From: Bactrocera neohumeralis | Taxonomy: Eukaryota > Arthropoda > Insecta > Diptera > Tephritidae | Direction of reading: 5' to 3' | Length of the DNA: 64,000 nucleotides | NCBI RefSeq assembly: GCF_024586455.1 | Contig: NC_065923.1 | Coordinates: forward strand, 39,170,370-39,234,369 | In this document: piece by piece, positions 1-11,664 of the stretch | Numbering within the stretch: position 1 is the stretch's first letter | Layout: each line of letters starts with the position of its first letter | Notes under the pieces: generated by a model | What the model saw: only the letters and a program-made list of their open reading frames with translations | What the model was told of the DNA's origin: nothing | Databases searched by the model: none | Position numbers and translations under genes: made by a program

Positions 1-339
1 ACTCACCCTAATGTTAACATGAAATGCAAAAATATATCAAAATCAAACTCATTTGCACACAATAAATACACAAATAAACAAATAGTATTCGGGTGATGCG
101 GTATAAGTCGACAGCTGGCGCAAATCAACAAGTCGGTCAAGTTGGCAGATTGACAAATTGTGCCAACATGACTGTTTATTCAAGTACTCGTACTAAATAT
201 CTTTACATATAAGTATGTGCATCTATGTATGTATGTAGTATTAGTTTTTTGTTTGTAAACAAAACCGAACGGCAGACGAAAAGCGCCAAGTAAAATATTA
301 GAAACAAAGAGTTGTGTAAATTGCAGTTTAACTATTGGG
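1..339. other. Unassigned AT-rich flank
   Basis: No coding exon or recognisable element is visible here. The stretch is AT-rich, with short TATG/TACA-type runs near 215-235 that recur across the whole window. It could be intron or intergenic sequence upstream of the fibrinogen-related gene. Confidence 0.4.
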
Positions 340-1170
340 TCGTTCATTAAGTAATTTCGTTTGATGACAACAGCTGATCTTATTGAACTTTTTCGCAGCC
401 AACTTCGGACTTAACCGCTTAACCGTTATATATTTGAATAACTGATATAGTAAGACTTAACTATTTGTACCTATTTATGGTCCTTTGCGCTTTGGCCACG
501 GCGAATATCGCATTCGATGGAACGATGAGCTGTACGAGATATACGACGACATTGACATAGTGCAGCGAATTAAAAGACAGCGGCTTGAAGGTCATGTTGC
601 GGATGGAAGAAAAATTTGCTCTGAAAGTATTCGACGCGTACCCGCCAGGGGAACAGGAAGAGAAGACCTCCACTCCGTTTGGAAGGACCAAGTGGAGAAG
701 GACCTGTCTGCGTTTGGAATATCCAATTGGCGCCACGTAGCGAAAAGAAGAAACGACTGGCGCGCTGTTGTTAATCGGCTACGCCATTAAGAAGAAGAAG
801 AAGAAGAAGAGGAACTATTTGTTTAAATTTGTCGTAAATTTTTTGGAATGGTTTTTGTTTAGTTCTCTATGGAAAATAGAAGATCGAAAACAGCATTTTC
901 GGCATATTTTATAGTTTTACTATCAAAAGGGTAAAAATGCAATTAAAGCAAGACGAAAATTATGTGATGTGTACGGAGAAGATGAGTTTACCGAACGCCA
1001 ATGCCCAAATTGGTTTGCAAAATTTTGATTTATTTGAATTATTGAAGCCAATGAGGATAAAATAGAATCTTTGGTGGATGTAAAGCGTTAAATAATAACT
1101 TGAAAGATTGCTGAAAGACTAAATTTGTCTAACGTGACCCTTCCGAGCATATGAAAGGTCTACATGGTTT
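340..1170 (+). mobile_element. Degenerate mariner (DD34D) 5' half, split by an RTE insertion
   Basis: The left end (about 341-450) closely resembles the left end of the mariner at 21370: both carry the phrase TGATGACAACAGCTGATCT followed by a run encoding a start like MENR. After the RTE insertion at 469-812 the same element resumes (823-1140), with decayed N-terminal transposase text matching 21540-21830 in shared words such as the AGACTAAATTTGTCTAACG segment. Stop codons and frameshifts are frequent and the catalytic half is missing. It is a dead remnant. Confidence 0.7.
469..812 (+). mobile_element. RTE-clade non-LTR retrotransposon, 5'-truncated 3' end
   Basis: The frame encodes the C-terminal end of an RTE-type polymerase protein (GEYRIRW, DELYEI, DIDIVQRIKRQRL, then KDQVEKDL and WRHVAKRRNDWRAVVN). 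It ends in an AAG-repeat tail at about 790-811. The 10-bp word AACTATTTGT occurs on both sides (459-468 and 813-822) and reads as a target-site duplication. Only the last third of a kilobase is present, as expected from 5' truncation during target-primed reverse transcription. The host sequence is a mariner remnant. Confidence 0.85.
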
Positions 1171-1450
1171 GTCCGGAAAGTAATAGCACTGAGTCGATTT
1201 AAAAAAATTTATTGAACCAATCGTTACAATTCTTTAAAAACTTTCAAAATAGTATCCTTCTGCGTCGATGCAGCGCTACCAGCGCGATTTTCAAGCATTG
1301 AAGTAAGACATTCTCCGATATGACCTTGAGAGCTGAGGTGCATGCTGCTTGGATTCCTTCTGTCGTCTCAAAATGCTTCCCTTTTATCGGCTTTTTCAGG
1401 CAAGGAAACCTGTTGTCCGTATTTCAGTTCAAGATAAATTAATTTAAATA
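1161..1450 (-). mobile_element. Mariner-type transposase 3' end remnant
   Basis: On the - strand the text just inside the end reads approximately RWxRCIDAEGYYFESF, the usual C-terminus of mariner transposases (W..CI...G.YFE). Outside it lies a mariner-like terminal repeat containing GTCCGGAAAGTAATAGCACT. This lineage differs from the mariner at 340-1170, and the two remnants abut. No intact frame remains. Confidence 0.6.
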
Positions 1451-2097
1451 CAAATTTATTATTCAAATATAAGATTCCTCAAATAAAAGCAAAAGTAAGG
1501 AATACGGGTTATATAACTATACTCTGAACAGGGTATGTTAAGTTTTGTAACTTCCGATTTAAATCAAATATGCCCCGTTTTGTTCGATAATTCTTTAACA
1601 TCTTCAAGGTAATATCATAATGTTACTAATAGTGAAACCCTTGTCATTATTGACAAAAAACTGAAACAGTCGAACAGCAAAATCATTCAGATGAACAAAA
1701 CCAATAACCAATAAAACGCTTTTACATTTGTTTGGAACATAAAACTAGCCACAATTGCACTGGATAAATATTCTGAAACCAACTAAAATTGGCAATAAAA
1801 TTGTTATTACAGCACTCCAGCCGTTGTCATTGAGAAAAAGTCATAAAAATCATATTTATGGAAATTACTGACTTTGCATATTTAATTTAAAATATTGTAT
1901 GTACGTAAAATATTTTGGTATGTACCGCGTTGCGTTGTATAAACTCTCTAAACCATCATTCTGGATAATATGAAATAAATTGTTTGCATTAACTTACATT
2001 TTACTAAAGTTAGCAAGATTTCCACATGCAAAGCGCCATTACATAGCATCGGAAGTTTTCTTCTCATTCAACGTCAACTTGTGGTAAAATAAAAAAA
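1451..2097. other. Unassigned AT-rich sequence with a short repeat-B end
   Basis: Near 1525-1560 the sequence CTGAACAGGGTAT is the reverse complement of the end of the dispersed repeat copies at 37950-39052. A short terminal piece of that family is therefore probably present on the - strand. Nothing else is recognisable and there is no plausible exon. Confidence 0.35.
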
Positions 2098-2400
2098 AAG
2101 TAAGGAAGAGCTAAGTTCGGATGCAAACGAACATTTTATGCTCTTGCAATTTGTCAGAATCAAAGCAATTTTATACATACATACATATACCTTATAAAAC
2201 TCATACACTGACCGACACATTCGATATGTATATGTGCCCTCAAGGCAGTACTAACCCGATTCAATCCAGTTTTGATACACAGAGTTACTATCGTCAAAAA
2301 ATGATTCTCTGCGAATTTCAATTGTATATCTCTCACCGGCTCCCATAAAACCTTCTCATATCATCCCGCAGCTAAAACTTGATGTCTCTGGCGTATTTAG
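2098..2400 (+). repeat. Dispersed noncoding repeat A, copy 1
   Basis: It begins with AAGTAAGGAAGAGCTAAGTTCGG, a phrase that recurs with small changes at about 8722, 17781 and 29567. The phrase is followed by words such as CATACACTGACCGACA and AACCCGATTCAA that also recur in those copies. There is no coding potential; the 75-residue open frame across it (2121-2348) is incidental. The family's transposon class cannot be settled from this window. Confidence 0.6.
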
Positions 2401-3360
2401 TTATTGATTTGTTGATTTGATTTATTGAAAATTAATGCTGTATGCATAATGGCTTGCAGTCTTTTATCCATGGAATCCACCAAATTGTCAGTAAGTTCAA
2501 GAGGTAGATTTTTTCATATTCTCTGAAGATTATTTTTGCTATTAACTTTGCGTTCTCGTTACTTTGTTTCCATATAGGGCTACATGGACTCTGATGAGGA
2601 TGTGGCAGTAATTTTTCGCATTTACAACAACTATTCCTTAACGACTAAAGCAGAATGCTTTCTCAATAAAGCCACCATTTAATTTTTCTTTAATATTTTG
2701 GTGCGACGGAATCAAAATGTTTTTAATCTTGCCTAGTAGTTCATTCTTCAGATAATTCCTTCGATGAATACAAGGTTACCGACGCCATTTGCTCCCACCA
2801 CACACCACATAATGCAGCTTCCTTCATGCTGACAGTCTTATTAAATCTTTTATTTTTTAGCACCATACAAATCGACGACCATCAGATCCAAATTAACTAA
2901 GTTTGTACTCATCTGTAAAAATTACAAAATTTGTTATCATGGAGGATATACTCTTTGGAATATAGCAAAAGTTTCGCAACACTTTTCTTCCATAAGTGTA
3001 ACTTATTTCGTGGTGTATACCCTCTAAAATCGGGTGAAAGCAAGAAGTTCCGAACAGTTTGAAGATGAAGTTTTGCAATGCCAGCTTCTTTCATCTCCGT
3101 GGCGAATCTCAGCGGATATTTTGTAGTGTTTCTTAATACTCCGAACAATTTTACTTTTAGTCTGGGTTCTTCAAAGATTTTTTGTGCCTTCCAATACCAA
3201 CAAGTCTTCCAACGCCAGACTTTTTGAATTTAGCAATAATGTATTGAAGAATAGTATGTGTATTTTTGAAAATTTTGCGTATTTTGCGAGTGCTTTTGTT
3301 CTCTTGCCAACATTTGATTACCAGAGTCAGTAAATCTTGATGTTTGTTTATTCAGCATTT
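2401..3360 (-). mobile_element. Tc1-like (DD34E-type) transposase remnant
   Basis: Broken - strand frames give Tc1-like text: TVRNFLLSPDFRGYTPRNK and KEYILHDNKFCNF upstream, and further along a decayed block resembling the PHPPQSPDLNPIENLWKQ region of Tc1 transposases around 2570-2610. Stops and frameshifts are numerous. It lies upstream of the first visible exon of the fibrinogen-related gene, probably in an intron of it. Confidence 0.55.
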
Positions 3361-3772
3361 TTTCTTGAAATACTACAGCCGCACCAAAGAAATTCGCTTA
3401 CCAAATAATACATTTTGGGCATACGTAAATAAGACAAGAAAAAATAACGGTACCTACTTGATAACTGCATACAAAATGTTGCCAACGTAGAAGTACGTAT
3501 ACACGTTTTTTTTTGGTGATCAAAAACCAGATATTTTAATTTTGTGCGATGGTTAAAATCAAAATTGTGTTTTGTTGATTTTTTTATAAAATTAGGAAAA
3601 TACATAAGACTCTACTCTTTGTTGCAGCTTAAAAGCTGAAATAGTTTAAGAGAAAAGTCCCTGCAAACTCAAAACATCTCTCTGTATAAGTTTATTTTTT
3701 TTTTTTGGTTCACAGTATGTCTTTAATGTAAACTTTCATTAACTCACAATCGGATTTTATTTTCTCTCATAG

Positions 3773-6700
3773 GATGGGTCAATTCGAAACAAATAACATG
3801 GGTCGATTAGATTCCTTGGCTGTACAGCAAACCGACTTCCTCAAGCGGCTCGACACTCTCGACTACATGGAACGCCAGACGAAGCGCAACATTGATGAAT
3901 TGAAAGGTGACTTGAACCAAGAGAGAAAAAAGGAAGAAGGTCAGAATCGGCAGTTTAAAGTTTGAAACAATACAAATATTTCTGCTTTGTAAAATAAACC
4001 GTTGCTTTGCTTTATGATTATGCCAAACGTTTGATTTGCTAGTTGTTGTTGCTCTTAGCTACTTGTCATAAATGAATTAACAATTGTGTTGTTTTTGTCA
4101 ATTGTTTCAGCAATCGTTTTGCGTACTGCACGGGAGACCACTGACCGCCTGCCACAGATGCTCTCAAATGATGTCAAACTTGATTCTTTGGGCACTTTAT
4201 TGCTTTCGACGCGCTCAGCTGTCAACGAATTAAATAACCAACTCGAATCGAATATTAATAAATTGTCAAAGTGAGTATAATCGCACGGGTGCATATTTTA
4301 ATTGTAATTATGGTGATTGTACATTCTGAAGTGTACAACTTAAATGCTTTGACGACCTTTAAGCCGCTGCTGAAGCTTAAATACACCTTAGGCCTTAGAG
4401 GCGCGCGTCTAATTTATACGTAAGACTTGTAGATATGTTTGTGTGTACTTGAATAATAGTGATTTGGCGGCTGATGCGCGGAATGACAGTTTATTGTTGC
4501 AATATCGCAAAATATATTGCTGATGCGTTTTATTGCTTTGTTTAAACCCTCGAAACATGTTGCACAAGTTTGCCTAACGATCGTTAGCAACAGTATAAAA
4601 ATTTAGTAATGCAAATAATACCTTTATAATAACTGATTGAAGTTATGTTCGCTGACCTCTATTTAAAACCAAACATTGAGATTGAAGTGTACGATGACGA
4701 AACTTTTGTATCAACCACTTCCTTATATTAAAGAAAAAACAATTATAATATGAATCAACATGTTGAAAGAGAGATTAAAGATTGAGATATAATGCAACAC
4801 CGACACCTATAAGGTTATCCATTTGGAGGTTGCCTACTTTTTTAAAGAAAAAACGCAGAAACTTCGAAACAAACGAAATGTTTTGCTCTAAGGCTTGAAT
4901 CGAACGGAATTGTCCGGATAGACTTTAGACTTTACATATCCTTACAAGAAAAAGTCTAACGGTGTGATATCTCATGATCTTGATATCGAATCGATCGGCC
5001 CAAAACGTGAAATTATCTGCTTACAGAAGTGTTCTCTCAATAAATCCATTGATTGATGCGATGCAATTTCGCTTGTTTACATAACCTATGAGCCATAAAT
5101 TGGCCTTATCGCTGAACAAAGTTTGGCTCGAAAGCGTCCAATCTTCTTGGCACTTTTCAAGAGCCCATAGAGCGAACCGATGTCGCTTGGTAAGTTCGAA
5201 CGGCTTCAGTTCTTCCACAAGCTGTATTTTGTATACTTTCAATTAAAGGTTTCGACGTAAAATGCGTCTTTCCATTGGTCAGTCCGAGTTGCTGCGAACA
5301 GCACTGAATCGTATCTCCAAAGTCTTCGCGTACAGTATCAGCTACGGATGCTATATTTTCGTCATTGCGTGCTGGACGTGGTCCATTCTGTTGAATATTA
5401 TCCAATAATGATTACTGGGTCTCAAGATGGGTGATGGATGATGGCCATAAGTTGGGCGAAGCTCTTTACTGAACGAGAATTTTCGTAATAAAGTTGAACG
5501 ATGAACGATCCATGATGAAATTCCACGCGACTGACGCGTGAACTGTCAAAAAAAGGCTTTTGAAAAAAGTACCTCTACCCGTTATGTGTGTAACGAGCTT
5601 TCATTCACCATTCAAAAAAATATTTCGTACAACAATCTCTATACATTTTAAACGATCTAAACTCCGTGCTCCTGTGTGTTCGATTCCGCCTGAAGTTAGA
5701 CCTTCCTTACTTCTTTATTTTGTAAGTAAATTTATTGATAAGTGTGGCGATCGTGATGCGATTTCCATTTTGTCACCTTCAATGGCAATTAAAATTACTG
5801 CCACTTAAAAAGGAATTTAGCTTTCTGATTGCATAATCATACTCACATGAAATATTTGAAATTAGAATTGCATTGCATATATTACAAACTATTTATTAAG
5901 AAAAAACTATGATTTATTTTTGGGGATTATATTATATAAGCCAACTTCGATTCACCATTCCTCTGCTCTCCTATCAAAAATTTTAAATTTTCTGTGAACT
6001 ATAACGAAGTGAGCGAGTAAAATCAATACAAGAGAATAGCCGAAACTTTACTGAGTAGTAGAACCGCAGTTTTCAATGCTACCAAGCTTTGTTTGACAGA
6101 TTTTAGACCAGTTTTGCAATATCAATTGCTTAAAGCGTGCTACTTTCGAACGCTTGGCAACTCGAAGACAGGTATTTCAACATTAATCACAGAATAATTA
6201 TTATGTTTCAATATTGTAGATTGCATTTTAAGCGATTAGAAGACTTTTGTAGGTTGTAATCATCGACATATTGTAAAAAATATTTATGGGATGATGCTCA
6301 TCACCAACGCGTTTCAACAGTGCCAGATGCGCTACACAAAATCTTAAGTTATTTTCTTCGATCTTCTTAAAAAGATGTACAATGTAGAAATCGGTTTGTG
6401 GAAATAGTTCTTCTTCTTCTTAATTGGTGCAGACACTGCTTACGCGGTTATAGCCGAGTTAACAACAGCGCGCCAGTCGTTTCTTCTTTTCGCTACGTGA
6501 CGCCTATTGGATATTCCAAACGTAGCCAGGTCCTTCTCCACTTGGTCCTTCCAACATCTTCCTCTTCCTCTGCTTCTCTCTCCGGGTACAGCGTCGAATA
6601 CTTTCAGAGCTGGAGTGTTTTCGTCCATTCGGACAACATGACCTAGCCAGCGTAGCCGCTGTCTTTTAATTCGCTGAACTATGTCAATGTCGTCGCATAT

Positions 6701-8145
6701 CTCGTACAGCTCATCTTTCCATCGAATGCGATATTCGCCGTTGCCAATGCGCAAAGGACCATAAATCTTTCGCAGAACTTTTCTCTCGAAAACTCTCAAC
6801 GTCGACTCATCAGTTGTTGTCATCGTCCAAGCCTCTGCACCATATAGTAGGACGGGAATTATGAGAGACTTATAGAGTTTGGTTTTTGTTTGTCGAGAGA
6901 GGACTTTACTTCTCAATTGCCTACTAAGTCCGAAGTAGCACCTGTTGGCAAGAGTTATAATGCGTTGGATTTCTAGGCTGACATTGTTGGTGGTGTTTAC
7001 GCTGGTTCCAAGATAGACGAAATTATCTACAACTTCAAAGTTATGACTTAGTTAGTTAGGCATAATGTTGTAATTTCGAAATTAATCAGAAGTATGCTTA
7101 ATGAAATTCGATGTCAATGAGTCGTTAAAAAACCAATCTTCCTGCTATTCTTTTAAATTTATATAAATACATAAGGAAAGATATCTTTGTAAATTATATT
7201 AAACCTCATTTCAAAATATTTTATATTTTTTTAATGAAAAATTTGCTTAAATCCACATCTAGCATGGTGGCACGCGGCTTTAAACATGCGCGACGCAACA
7301 ATCGTCAACCGACAAATTTCTACGACACCCGACAGCCGACAGAGCCACTCGTCACCAGCTGTGCACAAGACGTTCCAACGTCCAATGGTATTTTGCGTCT
7401 GCAACTCACACCCGAATCAGATCCCTTCTATGTACGTTGCGATGATGAGCTGTTTGGTGGCGGCTGGACTCTTATACAGAATCGTTTCAATGGTAAATTG
7501 AACTTCTATCGCGGCTGGCTCGAGTACCAAACCGGATTCGGCAATATAGGTGGCGAGTTTTTCATCGGCCTTGATAAGCTACACGCTCTCACTTCGTCAG
7601 CGGTGCATGAGCTTTTGATTATGTTGCAGGATTTCGAAGGCAATTCCCGTTATGCACGTTATAATTTATTTGCCATCGGCAACGAGAAGGAGGACTATGC
7701 GCTCAATTTGTTGGGTAAGAGAGTGTTTGGATAAATTGTGCAAATAGTTTTAATATTAATGACTAATATTTCAGGAGAATATGAAGGTGATGCTGGCGAC
7801 TCTTTGACCTATCATGCTGGCAGCAAATTCTCCACCTTCGACAATGACAATGACGGTTGTGTAGATTGTAGTTGTGCTCAGTCGCGAAACGGTGCTTGGT
7901 GGTACAACTGGTGTGACATGAGGTAATGAATGATATTCGGTAATTAAAATATGAAGGCATATTTTCAATAACCTCCTTTAATTAACAGCAACTTGAATGG
8001 CAAATATTTCGAGGAAAACTACAACAACACTCCTTTGTATCAAGGCATGTATTGGGATGGATTTAGGGGACCCTCTTATTCATTGAGGGCTGTGCGCATG
8101 ATGATACGTCCAGTGAACACTGACGGTGATTTGCAGAGCAAGTAG
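3773..8145 (+). CDS. Fibrinogen-related (FReD) secreted protein, 5' end not visible
   Basis: Five exons join in phase: 3773-3939, 4111-4270, 7263-7714, 7775-7922 and 7989-8145 (stop TAG 8143-8145). All introns have GT/AG ends. The first two exons encode a polar, probably coiled-coil region with evenly spaced leucines. The third to fifth exons encode a full fibrinogen C-terminal domain: SC near its start, GGGWTLIQNRFNG, FYRGW, GEFFIGLD, the calcium-site-like run DNDNDG, then CAQSRNGAWWYNWC and SNLNGKYF, with the usual cysteine pairs. FReD proteins are typically secreted lectin-like or matrix proteins in innate recognition or development; which one this is cannot be told. The first visible exon starts at an acceptor (AG 3771-3772) in phase 1, so upstream exons with the signal peptide must exist, perhaps beyond the left edge. 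The long intron 4271-7262 holds a DD41D element and an RTE copy. Confidence 0.88.
4812..5585 (-). mobile_element. DD41D (rosa-like) mariner group c, internally deleted
   Basis: The - strand text YKIQLVEELKPFELTKRHRFALWALEK, then LFSDKANLWL and GYVNK, is the N-terminal to first-catalytic-Asp region of rosa-like transposases. The 3' end piece is at 4840-5000. The end at 5585 (reverse complement CGGGTAGAGGTACTTTTTTC) resembles the left end of the group c copy at 59872. The other end (GGAGGTTGCCTACTTTTTT) resembles the right end of that copy. The central catalytic region is lost. It sits in an intron of the fibrinogen-related gene. Confidence 0.75.
5586..6408. other. Intronic sequence, nothing recognised
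   Basis: This is AT-rich intron of the fibrinogen-related gene. The 82-residue open frame at 5560-5808 has no family signature and no splice signal connecting it in phase, so it is not called. Confidence 0.4.
6409..7046 (-). mobile_element. RTE-clade retrotransposon 3' end, 5'-truncated
   Basis: The - strand frame (158 residues open, 6916 to 6440) carries RTE polymerase C-terminal text: TKTKLYKSLIIPVLLYGAEAW, then LRVFERKVLRKIYGP and RLRWLGHVVRM, ending WRHVAKRRNDWRAVVN. The AAG-type 3' tail lies at the low-coordinate end (6409-6421). Homology extends to about 7046, where it is 5'-truncated. This is the best-preserved RTE 3' end in the window. It lies in the intron 4271-7262 of the fibrinogen-related gene. 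Confidence 0.88.
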
Positions 8146-8302
8146 TTTACATAATTAAAATAGGAATTAATTACCTAGCTGTATGTGTACATTCTCTGCA
8201 TAACTGTACTCAGGCTCTCTAACTTACGGGTGCTTGTACTTTTGCCATTTACGATTACTATATTTTAATATGGTATTGTGTTCAAAGTCTCGCTTGTATG
8301 AA

Positions 8303-8536
8303 AATAAAAGAAAAGTTTCTAAATGTTGCCTTATCGTCACAAAATATACTCAAAACGAGACTCAGTGTTAACTATTTTAATTAGATTACATCCATGTATA
8401 TATGTATTGTTGTACAATAATCCTACATAAATTTGTATCAAGAGATAATTTAAATTACATTTGTAAATTTTAATTTTGTAACTGTATTTTAAATAAAACG
8501 TATAATGCCATGTTGTAAAGATTGAACTTCAATAAA
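8303..8536 (+). promoter_or_regulatory. Candidate polyadenylation signals of the fibrinogen-related gene
   Basis: AATAAA hexamers occur at 8303-8308, 8492-8497 and 8531-8536, within 400 bases downstream of the stop codon at 8145. The sequence alone does not show which one is used. Confidence 0.35.
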
Positions 8537-8721
8537 ATCACTGAAAATTTAAATATATCCGTAATATGTACTTATGTAGTTTTATCACGACCTTATTATC
8601 ATCTCTCTTTCAATAATTTTTTCGGTTTATAGAAATTTCTTCAAACTTATGTTCGAAATTAAAACCAATCTAAGATGCTGTAAACCTGGTGTGGTATTTT
8701 TGATAACAACTTAGAAGTTAA

Positions 8722-9934
8722 CAAGTAAGAAAGAGCTAAGTTCGGTTTAAACCGAATAGTTTCTACTCTTCCAACTTGTGAGGATCAAAGCTGGGGAGAT
8801 ACCTTCAGTTGCAAAAGTTTGTAAGTTTGAGGTATAGGGGAAATTTCCCAAATGTGGCAAGTGTTGATTGTTTACATGCCCATTGAGCCAGAAATGAGTT
8901 TTATCGCTGAACAAAAATTTGGCTCGAAATCGTCAAATCTTCTTAGAACTTTTCAATAGCCCATAGAGCGAAGCGATGTCGCTTGGGAAGGTGAAACAAC
9001 TTCAGTTCTTGCACAAGCTGTACTTTGTATGCTTTCAATTTAAGATCTTGACGTAAAATGCGCCAAGTCCTAGTTCCATACTTCAGTTCGAGTTGCTGCG
9101 ATCCCCTCTCCGCGGTATTCATGTACACTCTCAGCTACGGCTGCTATATTTCCTTCACTGCGTGATGGACCATTTCCAATATGGACCAAAATCCAATAAT
9201 GAATGCTGGGTCTCAAGATGGAGAGTTGCGAATAGTAGTAGCCGATTATGTTGACCAAAAGTTGAGCGAAGCGCGTGGAACACATTCTTTACAGAACGTG
9301 AATTTTCGCAATAAAGTTGTTCAAATTTTGCATACGTTGTTCAGGCGTAAGTCTTTTTATGATGAAATGCCAAACAATACTGAATAAAAATAATATGACA
9401 GCTACAAACGACACACTCGTGATCTGTCAAAAAAAGGTTATTAAGTATCCCTACTTGGGTCACCTGTTATTATTAAGAAACGATTATCTCTTAATTTCTA
9501 TAATATACATATCTTACAGATTGACCGATATTTTCGAAAGTTCGCAATTAGAACTTTGATCCACATATTCGGTTTGTGACTTCAATAGTTTAGGTCCGAT
9601 TTGTACAATATTTGGTCACAAAGTGGCCTACATTCAGTACCTTGATCAGATTTTATCCAGTTTTGGTGTTACGACATATCAGTACCAGAAAGCTGTCTGA
9701 ATTTCATCAGGAAACCCCACATATTGACCCAAATATGGCACATGATATAAAGTCAACCGGAAGGTCGAAAATAGTTATACAAAGTATAAGAGCAAAATTA
9801 AAAAAAAATTAACCCGGTTCTACCCATTTTTAGCATAAATAAAAGCTGTCAACACAATTCCGAATTTCAATACTAGACTTCATAGGTTGACCGATATGGG
9901 ACAAACACCAAATTTGATTGAAATTGGTCTCTTA
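8722..9934 (+). repeat. Dispersed noncoding repeat A, copy 2, split by a DD41D element
   Basis: It starts with AAGTAAGAAAGAGCTAAGTTCGG (8725 onward), the family A opening. After the inserted DD41D element it resumes at about 9469, with phrases such as AGATTGACCGATATTTTCG and GTCAACCGGAAGGTCGAAAA shared with the copies at 17781 and 29567. It is noncoding and AT-rich; the short open frames in it are incidental. Confidence 0.6.
8865..9468 (-). mobile_element. DD41D (rosa-like) mariner group c remnant
   Basis: The - strand text YKVQLVQELKLFHLPKRHRF and ALWAIEKF matches the N-terminal region of the copy at 4812. The high-coordinate end (reverse complement GACCCAAGTAGGGATACTTA) resembles the left end of the copy at 59872. 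The catalytic half and the 3' terminal repeat are missing. Flanking sequence on both sides belongs to repeat A, so this is an insertion into that repeat. Confidence 0.7.
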
Positions 9935-10645
9935 ATTCCTGAAGAAGTTCGAATAGCCGTGGGACGAAAGCATGCCCGAGGATTGGAATTTAAATGTGCT
10001 CTGCCGAATCCACAAAAAGGGAGACCATATAATCTACGATTGTGGAAAAGTCTCCTTAACTTCGCATATACGGTTCTATGGAGCGACTTGTGTAAAAGGT
10101 TAAAGCCCACCGTCAACAAACTGATTGGACCTTATCAGTGTGGCTTTAGACCTAGAAAATTAACAACTGACCAGATATTCACCATGCGCTAAATCTTGGA
10201 AAAGACCCGTGAAAAGAGAATCAACACACACCACCTTTTCGTTGATTTCCAAGCTGTCTGAATTTGGTATCCCAAGGAAGCTAATTCGGCTGTGTAAACT
10301 GACGTTGAGTAATACAAAACGCCCCGTCAGAGCCGGGAAGGACCTCTCCGAGCCGTTCGATACCAAATGTTCTTTCAGACGAAGAGACTCCTTATCGTGT
10401 GACTTCTTCAATCTACTGCTGGAAAAAATATTTCGAGCTGCAGAGCTTAATCGAGCAGGTACAATCTTCTAGTTATAAGAGTGTATAACTGCTAGCGTAC
10501 GCCGATGATATTGATATCATTCGCCGAAACAACCCCGCCGTTAGTTCTGCTTTCTCCAGAATGGATAAGGAAGCGAAACAAACAGTCGTCGCACTCGCGA
10601 CTTGATTTCAACGTCAATGTTGACAGTCATAACTTCGAAGTTGCG

Positions 10646-11664
10646 AAGTCTTACGCCTAGGTAGTTTACTGCTCTCTGCGTCTGGATATTCTTAGGACGC
10701 AGAGAGCAGTAAACTACCTAGGCGTAAGACTGGACCCCAGACTAACCTTCTGGGTTCAAATCCAGCACGCCGCAGGAAAGGCAGCGAAGATCACCTCTCA
10801 ACTGAGTCGATTAATGGCCAACATAGGGGGCCCCAATCTAATGTCGACGATTATACGGAGCCGAGATCTGGGCAGACGCTCTTAAAAAGGAAAATCGGCG
10901 TAAGGTAATGGCCAGAGTGCACCGCACCGCAGCCCTCAGAGTAGCATCAGCGTACCGGACAGTATCAGGCGATGCAATATTAGTTATAAGCGGTAATGCC
11001 CCAATTGACCTTCTAGCATATGAAAGGAAAAAGCTGTGGGAGCTAAAGAAATCATCCAATAACAACAAGAGCGCAATTCAACAAATAAGGAGAGACACAA
11101 TAACAACATGGCAACAGAAATGGGAGAATGAAAGTCGCGGCAGATGGACGGCCAGGCTAATAAAAAATCTAGACTTATGGACAAGCCGTAAATTCGGAGA
11201 AGTCGATTTTTACACAACTCAGTTACTATCCGGTCACGGATATTTACCTCCACAGAATGGGAAAAGTCGAAGAGTCGTCATCCCTATACATCGACGCGAC
11301 AGAAGACGACACTGAACACACATTCTTTGAATGTGTGCGTTGGCAACAAGAACGCACCGCCGTAGAAAACCTGGAGCCCAATAAACGCACACACGTCATG
11401 TTGGAGAGTGAAGCAAACTGGGAGATCATCAAGAATTTCGCAGCAATTTTGCTTCGCAGCAAAAAGCGGGACCTGGACGCAGGTGCGCAGATGTAAATCT
11501 CTCAATGAGAAAAACGGAACGCCACCCTGAAGTAATGCAAACGCGGTCCCAGGGTGGGCGACGGTTCCTTAGAGGGGGGGTTTTTAGTGACCTGCAAGTG
11601 GCACATACCGCTGCTGTGACGATAGCACCGATGATGCGGAAGGCATTTTCCACCCCCTCACCCG
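10646..11664 (+). mobile_element. R1-clade non-LTR retrotransposon, 5'-truncated 3' end
   Basis: The insert encodes the C-terminal part of an R1-type ORF2: AVNYLGVRLDPRLTFW, then HRTAALRVASAYRTVSGDA and LLAYERKKLWE. After a frameshift a C-terminal zinc-knuckle-like region follows (EHTFFECVRW). The 10-bp word CGAAGTTGCG flanks it at 10636-10645 and 11665-11674 and reads as a target-site duplication in the RTE host. Its 5' end carries a 35-bp inverted duplication of its own sequence. Confidence 0.85.
10648..10730. repeat. Perfect 35-bp inverted repeat (hairpin) at the R1 5' junction
   Basis: Bases 10648-10682 are the exact reverse complement of 10696-10730, separated by a 13-base loop. The right arm is in frame with the R1 coding text (TQRAVNYLGVRL), so the left arm is an inverted extra copy made at the 5' junction. 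Confidence 0.95.

Noticed and set aside
10838..11253. - strand frames across the R1-type insert
   Set aside because: They are shadows of the + strand R1 coding text, which has recognisable family motifs.
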